Positions 46,333 through 59,868 of a DNA stretch of 64,000 nucleotides are shown one piece after another (position 1 is the first letter of the stretch; each line of letters starts with the position of its first letter). Location: the NCBI RefSeq assembly GCF_014898815.1, contig NW_026515407.1, positions 124,001-188,000 on the forward strand, written 5' to 3'. The DNA is from Panonychus citri (taxonomy: Eukaryota; Arthropoda; Arachnida; Trombidiformes; Tetranychidae). The translations under genes were made by a program, and so were the position numbers. Under the pieces are notes generated by a model. That model saw only the letters and a list, made by a program, of their open reading frames with translations, ran no database searches and was not told the origin of the DNA.

Positions 46333-49131
46333 TCTAATTCAAAGTCTCGTTTAACCTTTTTTCTTTTCTTCTTGTTTTCTGTTTGTACACTGGTCAAGAT
46401 AAACGCTGTGAAATTTAGTCTACCTTTTACAACTGGTCAACAGTTAAACGATTGACCATTAAACTGTTGAACTTTGTAAAGTAACTAAAGTATAATATCC
46501 CAGTGATCGGCTACGATCAAGATCAAATTTACTGTTTATTATTTCACTCTATTTGTTAATCAATAGTCAAATAATCTGATTACAATGATTAGGACTTGAT
46601 AAACTTTACAATTAAATCCACCATAATTGATTTAAATGAAACCTGAAAAAATCTAATCATAAATTGCCTTAAATTGAGTAGATCAGTTAATCAATAGTTT
46701 TATGATAAAAAAAAAACTATGGAAAGATAATTTCTAATCATTGGTCAGCACTGAAAGGTTAATACTAAGGTCAGTTCTCAGGTAAATCATGAACCAATTG
46801 AGATGATGACGGTTAATTAGATGAGTGAATAAAATATCATTGATTGATGGAAAGGCCATTGAACCAATTCGATGAGAGAGAAGACAAAAAGATGATAACA
46901 ATTGACGAAAGAAAGTGAACCGTTACCAAGATTAAGGATGAAAAGATGATGAGGAAGACAAAAGAAAGAGTGAAAGAGAGAGAGAGAGAAACTCATCATC
47001 ATCTTTATCATTATCTTCATTTTTGAATAATAAAAGTTGATTGTTGATCAACTTCCATCACTTTGACCAGTTTATTTTCACCGGTTAACCTTGATTCTCA
47101 CGAGATTGTAACTGTTATCATGATTATTATTGTTCAGCTTGACCAACGGACAGTGGAGATTTTTGTTTCCAGTCTCATTTTTTACCTTCCATCTCCTCTT
47201 CAAGTTTAATTATCATTTTTTGACAATAAAAAAAAATGAGACAACTACAATTAAGTTAACGTTACGTTGACCGCAATTGCAGTTACATTCATTATCATAG
47301 TTGTTTTAATTGTTGGACAACAACAATTTAGTCGCAATCACCATCATCATGATAAATCACAATCTAAACAAAGTGTAACTTTTTGGTTATCAGTTTTTAT
47401 GAGAAATTTTTTCGCAATAATTTAACTAATTGTGATAAATTATATTCGAAACTTTTTTTTCATATCTTGATTAACGTACTCACAATGATGGAAGATAATT
47501 TAATTGCTCAAAGTTAATCTTAATTTAATTTAATTTACTTTAAATAAATTTACCTCAATTTACTTATGGTTGACAACTGTTGACAATTAACTCTTGATTT
47601 AGTAATTACATTTGTAGTAATCATGATGATGATGATGATGTGATCTGATTTGATTGTTATGGTTTTGTTTTGTGGGAAAGTGAATTGAAAAAAAAATCAT
47701 ATTAATTAATCAACAATCAGTTTTTCAACAATTTAAATACAACATGAAACATTGTTATCAATTAATGTTTTTAGGTTAATCAGTTAATTTTTAATTGTAT
47801 CTATTTTGTATATTATCAATCCAATTGTTAACTCTTTAATTAACTTTATTTTTTACTTGATTATGATCAGTGCCAAGTTATTAATAGATATTTGTAATCA
47901 AATTAAATTGTCACTGGTATTGTCAAGATGAGACAATTGAAAATTAAATTAAAATATTGAAAACAAAAACAATTAAGGGAAACAATTAGTATTATCAAAT
48001 TAACTAATTGCGAAAATTATAATGATACAATCAACTGATTATCTGATTAACTAAATGAAACCAACTACTGATATCAAATTGTAATCAAATCAAATTGTTA
48101 GTTGGATTATCATGTTGATCAGTTAATTGTGATCAATATTAAGAAAACATAAGTAACAATAATAGAGAAAGAAAAAAGTTAAACAAAACCGAACCCAAAA
48201 TTAGAACTCGAAAAGTTAATCAAAGTTTTTTTTTGTTCTAACGAAAGAAGAAAAAAGTTTACGAATAATTAACTTTGATTGTTTCCTTAACACTATTGTA
48301 ATGATTTAATTGTTGACTAACCATTGATTAAATTAAAGATGATCATTCATGTAATTAGAGATTAATAAACAATTAAAAACAAAAAGGAGATCATTTTTTT
48401 ATCTCTTTTTTTGATTAATGAATGAGAGAGTAACAATTAATAGTAATTACGAGTGGGTGGTTTATGGTTATTGGCTAAAAGGGTGTGGGTTGTTTACCTT
48501 TGAGTTGATTGACTGTTATATTAAAAGTTAATCAAAGTTTAATGAATCAACGTATAATCATAATAATAGACTAATTAACTTCCCTTGAAAATGGAAAAGG
48601 TTAATTATTTCGTCTCTCTCTTAATCATTAGATTAATTATCCTCTGACCATTAAATTGATTAACTGATTCTGTCGACAACCAGGTAAGCAGACAGGTAAA
48701 CAAAATGAATATAAGAAGACTAAATAATCATAATTACGATCAACAATCAAGTGGTAAAAATTGAAAATTATTCACTTTTTGCTCGATCACAATTGAAATA
48801 TCTCCTTCCAATATTAACCAGGTATCATCATCATCATCATCATCATCCCACCCACTGCCACTACCTAACAATGTATCGATGGTAAAGCGAGTGATGGTTG
48901 GAATGTTTTTTTTCCTTCGTTGCTGATTGTAAAGTAGCAACAAGGTGAAGATGATAAGGATGATAAAAGAAAAGTTTACATTCGATAAAAATTGACAATA
49001 TGTCGAAATCTCCCTCCCAGCTCTCTCTCTTTCCATACACATGTTTAGCTATTTTACTTTTACACTTTTCCTTAGAAAAAAAGAGAGAAAAGAAAGAAGA
49101 AGAAGATGATGATGATGATGAAGGAAAAAAA

Positions 49132-49200
49132 GGCCACGGGCCACAAGACACGAGCCACGCGCGCTCCTTAATCTCCCCTTCGGCCTGGCAGCTGTCGTAC
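49132..49200 (+). repeat. GC-rich motif, direct copy 1
   Basis: Begins ggccacgggccac, continues with cacgagccacgcgcgctc, and ends cggcctggcagctgtcgta. It stands out in AT-rich DNA. The sequence from about 49075 to 49280 is loosely repeated 222 bases later. Confidence 0.8.
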
Positions 49201-49354
49201 AAAACTATACCCTCTCCAACCCCCTTACACATGCTTACTCTCTTTCTCTTTCTCTCTCTTTTACTGTGTATTTTTGTTGAAGAAGAAGAAAAGAGAAAGA
49301 AAGAAGATAAAGATGATGATGTTTTGAAGAAAAGAAAGGTTAAAAAGACTTACA

Positions 49355-49403
49355 GGCCACGGACCACGAGTCACGCGCGTTCTTTGGCCTGTCAGCTGTC
49401 GTA
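49355..49403 (+). repeat. GC-rich motif, direct copy 2
   Basis: ggccacggaccacgagtcac gcgcgttc then ggcctgtcagctgtcgta: a shortened version of copy 1 at an offset of about 222 bases, again preceded by GAA/GAT-rich sequence. Confidence 0.8.
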
Positions 49404-50241
49404 AGACTACCTAACTAATGCAATCCATCGGGTCTCAAAAGGCCTCTCACTCGCATACTTATTCACTCTCTCTCTCTCTCTTTCTATTTATCTTCATCTT
49501 CTTACTCACTCCGTTAAGGTTTCTCTCTCTCTCTTTACTCTGTTATCCGGCTTCTTTTTCTTGCTTTTCTTTACTTACTCTCTCATTTTGGTCTTTCTTT
49601 TCTTCCACCTTGCTTCCTGTGGACCTTATAATGAAAGAGAGTGAGGAAAGAGGATGTAACATTATTATCGTCAAAATTGTTGGACACCAAATAGGAACCA
49701 TAATCATCAATTCATTTACCATGTTACCTTTATTTTAATTTCCAATTTAAATCAATAATTAAATGTTAATCTTGTCAAATTATTCAACTTAAAAGCTTCA
49801 CGAATAGAATATGAAAATATTTAATTTTTCTCTGCGTAACAATTAACCATTGATAAGTTTTATTGTTTCTTCATTTACTCGATTGCACAATCAGTTTCAT
49901 TGAAAAGGTCTTACAACTTTTACTACTTATTACTATTACTACTAAACGGAATTAAATTAATTGATTGAAATGTTTGGTATTGCAATAGAATTACAAACAA
50001 TTTAATTAATTCTGTAACATGAGTAAGCACATTTTTGCTGTCCCACAATCACAATCAATTATTATTAACAATAAATGTTAATCATAAAGCCAGAAAATAA
50101 TAAATTGGTAACAATTGGTAACAACAATCAAAGAGAAAACTTTTTTTCCTTTCTATGAGTAACCAAAAAATATCATTGGGAATGAATGAAGATGAGGACC
50201 CAAAGAAGATGATGACGAAGAGGAAGAAAGGAAAGGAAACC

Positions 50242-50276
<35 letters not shown>

Positions 50277-52939
50277 GATGATGATAAAGATGAAGAAGAT
50301 GAAAGGTGCTAATGCAGAGAATTGATGATATTCCATGATTTCCAATATTCTACCTTAGCATTCACAAAGAATTTGTTCCATTATCATCTTGGGTTCTCTT
50401 CCTCTTCTCTTCATCCTCATCATGTTCTCACCCCTTTCTCATCATCATCCTCATCCTCATCTCTTAAGTCACCATAATACTATTATAATGGTAACATTTA
50501 AAAGTCCAAATAGTTTCTGTGAGGTCCTAATTGTATCCCTCATGTATGATAATTTACCTTTGTTACCCTGAATTGTTAGTTAATCAATTTGTTAATCAAC
50601 AACTAATGAAACCAGTTGCTTAACAATAAATTGCTACCTAAATTGTTTGCAACAATAACAACAAAACAAACTGAAAACTTTGATTGTTGAATATGAATTC
50701 TGAAAAGGTACAAATTATTGACCCATTTAATTTGTTGTTTGTTATCATTTGTTTCAAACCATAAATAAGTTTGATTAAAGATGATGATGAATTAAATTTA
50801 TTGGTGGTTAGTGATGATTAGTCAAAAAATGATACACAACAATCAATTGCAATGATAATGTAGTTGATTTAAATTTAATTATCTTAACAATTGTGAGAAA
50901 TGTTATTCTTACAAATGTATTAATAGTAAGAAAAACAAACTCAATCTATTGGTAAACCAAAAACTCAGACTAATTTATTACTTAAAATAATCAATTGTAT
51001 CAAAAATAATTAGCATCTTAATTACAATTAACGAGGAAATCATTGGTTACCATAATTTCACTTGATCTATTATTAGTATTTACATTGATTAGCAATTAAT
51101 GTAAACTATTTGAATATTACATTGATGATGTTGACAATTGTTTATGTAACTATGAAAACATACAAGATGATGATTGGAAAGAGTAAAAGTTTGACAGAAG
51201 ATGAAGATGATGAGGATGAAGATGAAGATAAGGATGAGGATGAGGATGAAAAACAAAAACAGAAAGATTTGAAATATTACAAATAATAATACAAACACGA
51301 TAAGAGATACAACTTATTACGTACGAAGCCTTGACAGTTGATTGCAATTTAGTTTGACTGTTTAATTGTTTCAAAAATGGCCGGAAGTTGAATGAAAGTT
51401 TAAATTTATTATTATCTAGATGATGATGAAAAAGAGGAAGATAAAGATGAGGAAGATAAAATATCTTCTATGTTTACATAAACAAAACTTATTCCAAAGT
51501 AAAGCTCAATCATCTTCGAGGTCGCGTGGTCACAATCATGTGTATTTTTGGATACACTAACTGTCCACCTCCAACTTTCCCTCTCCCTCCATCATCCTCG
51601 TCCTCATCTTCATCTTCATCTTCATCTTCATCTTCATCTTCATCTTTATCCTCATCATTATCATCGTTGAAAGTTTCAACCAGGTTAATTAATTTTCTCT
51701 TCTCGAAACTTTTTCTCCATCGAAAGTGACAGTTGACAATTAATTCCCTTCTCTCATTAGCTAATCATCAACTTAATTAACATTATCATCGTTACCATCT
51801 AATTAATCAGTTAGATTGTTAATTGTTAATGATATCCATGATTTAAACAGCAATTATCTTATAATCAAAAGTCAAAAAATACAAATTTCAACCTTTAATT
51901 GTAATAATCATTTCCATTGATTAATCAACCAATGTAAATATTAAAGTCTTTCTACATTGAAGGTTATTAAACACACCAACAATTTAGTTAATTGTTTAAC
52001 TTTTGGTTGTAATAAAAGTAACAACAAAAAGATTAACAAATATCAATAATACAAGACAAAATAATAATAAGACAATGAATGATTAATGTCAAGTAAAAAA
52101 GATCAACCCCAACAATTAACTGATTGTTGATATTTACTTTAAATGATAAAATAAACACTGATAGTAAAACCTGATACTTGTATTAACTTATTAGCTTTTT
52201 TAATGGTTAATCAATTGAACGATAATCAGTTAAATTGATGAACAAACAATCATGATTAATGGTCAGTTAATTTTTGTCACCCTCTCGTAATCAGATTAGT
52301 TTGTAGTTTAAACTAATTGATTAACAATTCAATAAGTGTTTAACATGGTAATACAAATTAGGAACAACTAATTATCTTTCAATTTGATAGTTAATTAAGA
52401 CGATCAAAGGTAATCAATGGCAGAAAACTCATTGAGAAAAGAGCCAAAAGTTTGCATTTGATTTACATTGAAAGGTCCATGATGATGATGATAAAAGTGA
52501 AACGCCCTTCATTCAGGTAATCATCATCATCATCATCATCATCATCATTCAGGGTAGGTCTTCATTTTCATGCTTTTTTATATATTTATCATCATCTTTC
52601 AACCTTTTTTTTGTCTTCCTTTTCATCCAACCCAAACATCAATAGTAATTAGATTATATATTTGAATGTAATAAGTAAATTAAAAAACGATATTGACAAA
52701 AAAAAGGTTCCAATTGTAAAGGAAGTTTATTTTCAGTGTTTTAATTAACCAGTAAAATTGTAATTAGTTTGCAATTGCAGTTTTCATCTTTCTTCAAGTT
52801 TTTATTGTTAATTTTGCAAAGAAGCGAGTTTAAATTGTTACTGTTACGTTTGCAGATCAAGTATCGGTTAGTTGATTATTGATTGTTAGTAATTTTGATA
52901 CTGATTATTAATACGACAAGCTGGTGAAGAAGACGTGCT

Positions 52940-52978
<39 letters not shown>

Positions 52979-55919
52979 TTTTGTTGAGACCCTTAGATCT
53001 CTCTCAGCAAACGATGAAGATGGTGACGATAATGATGACGAAAATGACGATAACAACAATAAGCAGACCAGAAATGAGAGAAAGAAGAAAAGTTTTGTAC
53101 AATAATAATAATGCGAAACAAATCATCAAAATACCGATGCAAATAATACAGTTGAGTTGAAGTAAAAGATGAGGATGAAAAACGAAAAAGACGCTTCGGA
53201 AGCTGGAGTAAAGGAGAAAAAGGAAAAGAAGAAGAAGAAGAAAGAAGAGGATGATGAAAGAAAAAAGAGAGAAACTCACACAGGAAGAAGTTCGAGGTTA
53301 CGAGTCGGGAAAGAAAACATTAGAATCTTTGATTTGTGACCTTAAAGTTTCTTTGGCCTTTTTAAGACCCAAAATATTATCAACATTCAATGAAAACATT
53401 AACATTCAGAAAGTTTACATTTTTCAAGGAAGAAAAAGAAAGAGAAAGAAAGAGAAAGAAAGAGAAACAAGGATGAAGGATGAGGATGAAAATGAAGATG
53501 AAAGAGAGACAGGAAAAGCGAGAGAGAGAGAGAGAGATGAAAAAAGATGGAAGATAAAAAATACCGTCAACAGGCATTTAGAAAGACAAGTTTACAGTTG
53601 AAGACGAGAAAAAGGTGTACAAGTCACAATTGATGATCATCTTCATCTTCATCCTCATCCTCATCCTCATAATCTCAATCACCTTTATCCTAATCAATTG
53701 AAAGTTAACTGTTTGGCTTCACAATTTTCACTTGATTAGCGCGAGTCTCTTGTTATTGATCTTTTTTTTCTCACTCATTGTAAACACTTAATCATATTGT
53801 GATTTGTTAATAGTTAATGATTAACATTGATTGTTATGGTTACTTAATTTCAATCAATTGCAATCTCAATTCATTTGCCAATTTCCCCATAAACAGCAAT
53901 TAATTGTTTCCAATCGCATCGATATCAATTAGGTGGAAATTATTACTAAATATTGGGAAGGAACCGAGGCAAAAGTATTAATAATATATAATATTAGTGA
54001 GGATAGAGATTAAAAGAAGAGAATAAAAATTAGAAAGAATAGAATAGAATAAAAAATGATGATGATGAAGAGAAGATGAGAAGAGGATAACATTTCACCA
54101 CATGATATTATCAATGCGAGTGGGTGGGTGAGGGTGTGTTACATTTAATGGGCTCTATTATTAGTTAACATCCCTCATCATTATCATCATGATAACCGGA
54201 GGTAAATGAGGTAAAGTTTTTAATGCATAATCAAGTCACTAGGTTTTCATGACTAAATAAATATTCATTTGATGTTTTCAATTGGAGAGCAATCAAATTA
54301 TCAACACAGGTAAAACTCAAACTAGACTTTCAATTTTATCTTTCGCTTTTCCTTTTGAAGGTCACTACAGGTCATTTGTATATTGAACCATAGCAATATG
54401 ATGACTCGGTTAACTTGATAAAGAGAAAGAGGGAGTGAGTGAGTCGGGGGAGGTGGAAGGATAGATGATACCAGGTAGTTTTCAGTGTCATCTTCAAGCA
54501 CTGAGACTGAGTCAACTCATGCGTTTTGTATTGAGAGGTTAACTGAAGAGAGAGAGAGAGAGAGGAATGATAGTGATGATGATGATGAAGACAAAAAAGA
54601 ATATAAATGAATGAATAGCAGAAAAAAGAAAGAGAAGAAAGTGAGAGATGATGATGATGTTCGGTTGCATAGCAATTGTGTAAAACCGTGCAAAGATCAA
54701 CACACAACAAGAGCAACAACAAAAAGTTTTGCAATGTTGCAAAAAAGTTGCTAATCTTTAACATTGGAACAGTTTTGAAACGTATCTTTTTCAGTTTCCA
54801 TTGTAGAAATGATGATAATGATGATGATAATTGTCTCTCTCGCACTCTCACTCTCACTCGCTCTTTTTGCTAACTTTTATTGTTATTGTTGTGATTAATG
54901 TGTAATCGAGTATTGAGAATAATTAATTTACTCAATGTTTGCAATGGAATCGATTAAAATCCCCGGGAATTGATGTAGATAATGATGATGATGATAATGA
55001 AGAGGATGATGATAGAGGTGATGAGAGTAAATTGGTCGGGCCTTGGTCGTTTCGGTTCAGGTCACACAATTTGAGATTCGGTCAAAAATCAAAGGAGAAA
55101 GAAACTAAGAAAAGACATAATAAGAATAAGGTAACAACATGATGATGAGTAGATAATAGTGAGAAATGGGTTTACCTTTCCTCTTTTTTTTTACCTGGAA
55201 AAACTTGAAACACTCAATGAAATTTGCACTAAAACAACAATACATTGAACACCCAGAACAGACTCAACATCTAAATTAGTTAATTACTGCCTTGCCGATC
55301 TTGCGAAAGGTAAAGCAAACGGTTAAATTGCAGAGACAAATTTAATTGTTACGCTTTTGTGAATGAAGTAACAAATTGATTGGTAGGATTTTCAATGAAA
55401 AGCACTGAAATTGGGCCAGAAAAGTTGGAAAATCAATGGACGAAAGCGATATTGCCCTTCATTGTTATCGAATTGTTTACTTTGCCATCAATTGAAATGC
55501 AATTATTATTATTGCATCATAATCAATACCTTAATCACAATTGCAAATATATTAAAATGAAAAGTCCGTTATATTCAAAAACTGTTGGTGTTTTTTTTTG
55601 GGTTTTTTTTCTGTTACCTCTCAAAGTGAATGAGGTAAAAAATGAGTTTGTTTTCATTGAGACCATAAAAAAGGTGCCACAGTTTTATTATCATGCGTTT
55701 ACAAGGGTTGGACCCAAAAGCTAAAGTGGCAACAACAACAACGACAACATAAACAAGCAAACAAACAGTCACAAATTAAGGTAAAAAAAAGGTTACGATT
55801 CTGAAACCAACATCTTGAAGCCATGTCACTTGAGAGGGTATTGAGTTTACCTGAGGAGATACAAGAAAAAGCAAATGGAGACATGAGGTTGTATTTAAGA
55901 CGGTGAAACCATCCGAAAC

Positions 55920-55921
<2 letters not shown>

Positions 55922-55984
<63 letters not shown>
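55922..55984 (+). repeat. (GA)n microsatellite, longest in window
   Basis: About 31 uninterrupted GA units. Other similar runs in the window are half this length or less. Confidence 0.95.
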
Positions 55985-55989
<5 letters not shown>

Positions 55990-58146
55990 GAATATTAGAA
56001 AGGCAAACGATTTTCTTGAGGTGTCGCAAGAAAACAACATCTAGGGATACACTTTAAGTCTACCAAATGTTGTGTCTTTCATCATCCTCATCATCTTTGT
56101 CTTCATCTATTGACTTGTAATGTGTTGTCTTTTTTTTTCTGTAAAAATAAAGGATCATCATCATCATCTTGATGATTGTCATCTTAAGTAATTTAAACAG
56201 AGTTCAGGAGAATGATATTGAAGAGGAAACAAGATGATGATGCAGATGATGGAAAGAGAGTGAAGATAAATTGGTGTTGATCACGTGGCTAAAATATTGT
56301 TTTTCTTATACAACAATTAGATTAAATCAAAAGCAGATTTAAGATTAAGATTATCTTGTAATAGGAGAGAGAGTTGACATTCGGTAATAAACATTTAGAA
56401 TGTCAAACAATTTAAATTTCTCAAGAAAATTATTCTTTCATTAAACCAAAGTGATCAAATTTCTGGCTCCAAAATTATGTTGATAGTTTATCATTAACAT
56501 GAGATTCTTAATTGATGAAATGATTAATCAACACACAATTAGCTTGTTGAAATGTGTCTAGTTAACCTTATAACTATTAAAGGATTAAAGAGAATCAAAT
56601 AATTAATAGATTGACTCGATCCAAATCAATGGAATTCATATTGAATCAAGGTTGATGCTTTCTCGATATTGGAACGTGAGTTAATTGTTGGAAATTTTTG
56701 ATGATTATCATGGAGGTAAATGAATATATTGAGAAACTTGTACGAAGACCAAGTCACAATTAATGAATTATCATCAATTGACAATATGAAATAGTAATGG
56801 TGGGTGTTAACCTCATCACACATCGTTGCAAACTGAATTAACATTAACCAGGTTCACAGTTGACTGATTGTTCAGTTGAGTACAACAATCAAGAAAACAA
56901 AACAAAAGAAATCACATTCAATTACAATTTAATTTAACAACATTAGTGCCATCTATTAATCTTTTCATTAAATGAAAAGTGACAATTTAATGACAATTAA
57001 CTAAATCAAAGGTAATCTGTATGTAGAAATTAGTAAACTCAAACTAAATTGAAAATTCATTCAGATTAACAATGAAAAAAAAAAGATAGCAGATTGATTG
57101 TTACTCTGATTGATGCTATTAAAGTTGGATAATTGTTATTGGATTAATCTGATTGTTGATGGACAATCATAACTGTGATAAATTTGGGTGTTTCTTGCCA
57201 GTTTCATATTGGATTGTGTCAACTCAAGATATGGATGATTAAATGAAATTGCGACACATAAAAACAAAGTATATTGTCAACAATTTATGATGTAAGGATA
57301 ATGGAGAGTGACAATAATTAAAACAATCAATTTCTTTGTTTGGAAAGTTAATTCAAGCTAAACCAAAGTCCAAGATGTTTCATTAAGGGAGTGGGAGGAA
57401 GTCGCCGAGGGATAAGATATCTACTTAGAGAAAAGGTTTTCTTGTATATTATTAATATAAAAGTCAAATGTAACTGTTCATTGGATCGTGTGTGTGTTGA
57501 GGTCACAGAGTATAAACTTTGGAAAAGGTCCTTGGGTCACCAAAATCATCTGGCTATGGGGATAACGATTACAAGAGGAATGCCTGTTGAGAGATAGTAA
57601 AAGTTGATTATATTAATAGTAGAAAGAGAGATTAAGCTGAGTAATTTCGTCTATTTTATATCCTCACTTCCTTTCTCTTTTCGCGTGTCTTGTCAAATCA
57701 GTGAAGATGATGAAGAAGGAGAGGGTGTGATGATGGAGGAGGAGGAAGAAGAAGAAGATGATGACGAAGTTGCATCTCGAGTGAAAGCTACAGTCAATGA
57801 GGTTTTACGGGTCGAGGTCAAGTGACATGACGCGTAGAGACACGAGCCTGGTGCTTATCAATTCACTTTGGAAGAGGATAAAAGATCAAAAGAAAGGAGA
57901 AAGAAGATGACGAACAAGAAAGAGGAAAATGTAATGATGATGATGAAGATGAAGAAAAAAAATATTCTTTTCAAAGGGAAGTAAAAGTTAAAGTATCATC
58001 TTTCTTCTTCCTTACTTCCGTTCTCTTTCCCCTTCACCTTTTTTTTTTACATTTTCTTCTCCTTCTTTATCATCATCATCATCCTCATCCTTATCCTCCC
58101 TATGGCTTTTTCTCTTCCGCCCTCAATTCTAAAACAGAAACAAAGA

Positions 58147-58524
58147 GGTATCGTCCAAATTCACCAATTTTTAAGCTCTTAGTTAAATATTGATGCTAAT
58201 CCCTTTGTCTTTGTTGATTTGGATAGAGTGAAGTTAAAATATCAAAGATTCACAGGTATTGTTGCTCGATAGGTTGATTGTCCGGGCCATTAATTGCTGT
58301 TATTAATTACATCTCACACCGAACCAAACTTAACCTAATCTAATCGGAGCAAAAATTACCATTCTCAACAGCACCTAAACTAAACCGAATCTATCAATTG
58401 TAATCAATTCTTTGACAATCACTGGAAATCTATTGTTTTTCTGATTGTTAACACTTTGCCTTAAGGTGAGAATTAGGATTAAGAGCTTAAAAGTTGGTGA
58501 ATTTGGACGATACTGGACGATACC
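58147..58524. repeat. long-armed inverted repeat of about 380 bp
   Basis: Left arm 58147-58182 (aggtatcgtccaaattcacc, then aatttttaagctctta) is complementary to the right arm 58476-58524, which has one mismatch and an internal duplication of gtatcgtcca. The spacer of about 290 bases has no ORF. The outer flanks are weakly similar too (acaaag / accaaag). It could be a MITE-like element or a hairpin-forming RNA locus. Confidence 0.7.
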
Positions 58525-59826
58525 TTTGGTCCGAACCACATAACCTTTACCCATTTTCTTTTCTTGCTTAAATTCAAACAGGATTATTGTCACATTAATG
58601 TCCAAATTATCCTTCCTTGTGAAACTCGAGTACAATTGGCCTTCCCTTTTCACTCTCTCATCGTCATTACAATCATCTAAGACTAATTATTACTACAAAT
58701 GTATAGATTATCAATCAATATGTAATTCAAAAAAACTTTGTCACTAATTTGGTTGATTGTCAAATCGGACCTTCAGCGCAACCTGATGTATAATATATGA
58801 AGTATTAGTCAGTTGGCGCAATTAAATTAATTGTATTTTCCACAACAATTAGTTAACTGCTGTTTAGTTTCTCATTAAATTAAATATGGTATCGGCACTG
58901 AAAAGAGGTTTATTAGATCGAGAATTAAAGTTATTACTGTTATTATTTTTCTTCTCGTTAGTTGATTATTTGAACATTTTCCATTAATTGTGATTGAAAA
59001 ATATTCTTATTCATTTTATTATTAAATCAATGAGAATATAAATTGTTGAGAAAACAATTTATCCATTATAACTTTAGAGGTATTTTGATCTTAAACTTGA
59101 TTCCAATATCAAACTGTGATTGATTAACTAATATAAATGAAGTCAACACTTACAATTGAATAAAATAATCACAATCATAGACACAATTGATTGTGAACTT
59201 TAAATCAGTAATTTAAAGGTAAAAAAATATAAATCAAACTACCGCAATTGATTATGTAAATTAATAAGTTCTAATAAAGTTAAATTTCAAGCTGTTAATC
59301 ATCATCAATAACTTTTTGATTAGTTGAATCACAGTGGGAATAATCAACTACTGTAACAATATGTTAATCATTGATAATGATCAAAGTTGGAATTACAATT
59401 AAGATGTTAACTCTTATTAACAGATACTCAAAACAATCAGATGAAAAGTAATCATTGATAATTAAAAAACTGTTACATTGTAAATGATCAGTGAGAGAGA
59501 AACTGTAACATCAACAATTGTAACTTTTCAATAACCTTGAAATTTTTTCTTTATCATTTTCATGATGATGATGATGATGATCGCTATTTCCGGTAATCAA
59601 TTTAATCATCATCATCAGTCTTTGATTGGATAATAATGATTAAATTTCGGCCAATGCACTTTAAGGTTATTATTTGATTTCTGTAATAAATGAAAAAATT
59701 TAAGGTTAATCTATGCAACATGTTGATTACTTTGGTACAGATCCTTAAATTGTTGATAAAACTCAGACAGAAACACACTTATTAACTGAATTGAAATGTT
59801 ATGATACTAATATAAATTATTAATTT

Positions 59827-59868
<42 letters not shown>

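Noticed and set aside
48740..49738. Several open frames on both strands, including a 134-codon one spanning both GC-rich motif copies
   Set aside because: Composition follows GA/GAT repeats; the only non-simple part is the repeated motif itself, which is kept as a DNA element rather than as protein.
51526..51729. 67-codon Ser-rich open frame
   Set aside because: Pure TCATCT repeat translation.
53004..53601. Open frames of about 91 and 116 codons
   Set aside because: Low-complexity GA/GAAA-rich sequence on both strands, no domain or start context.
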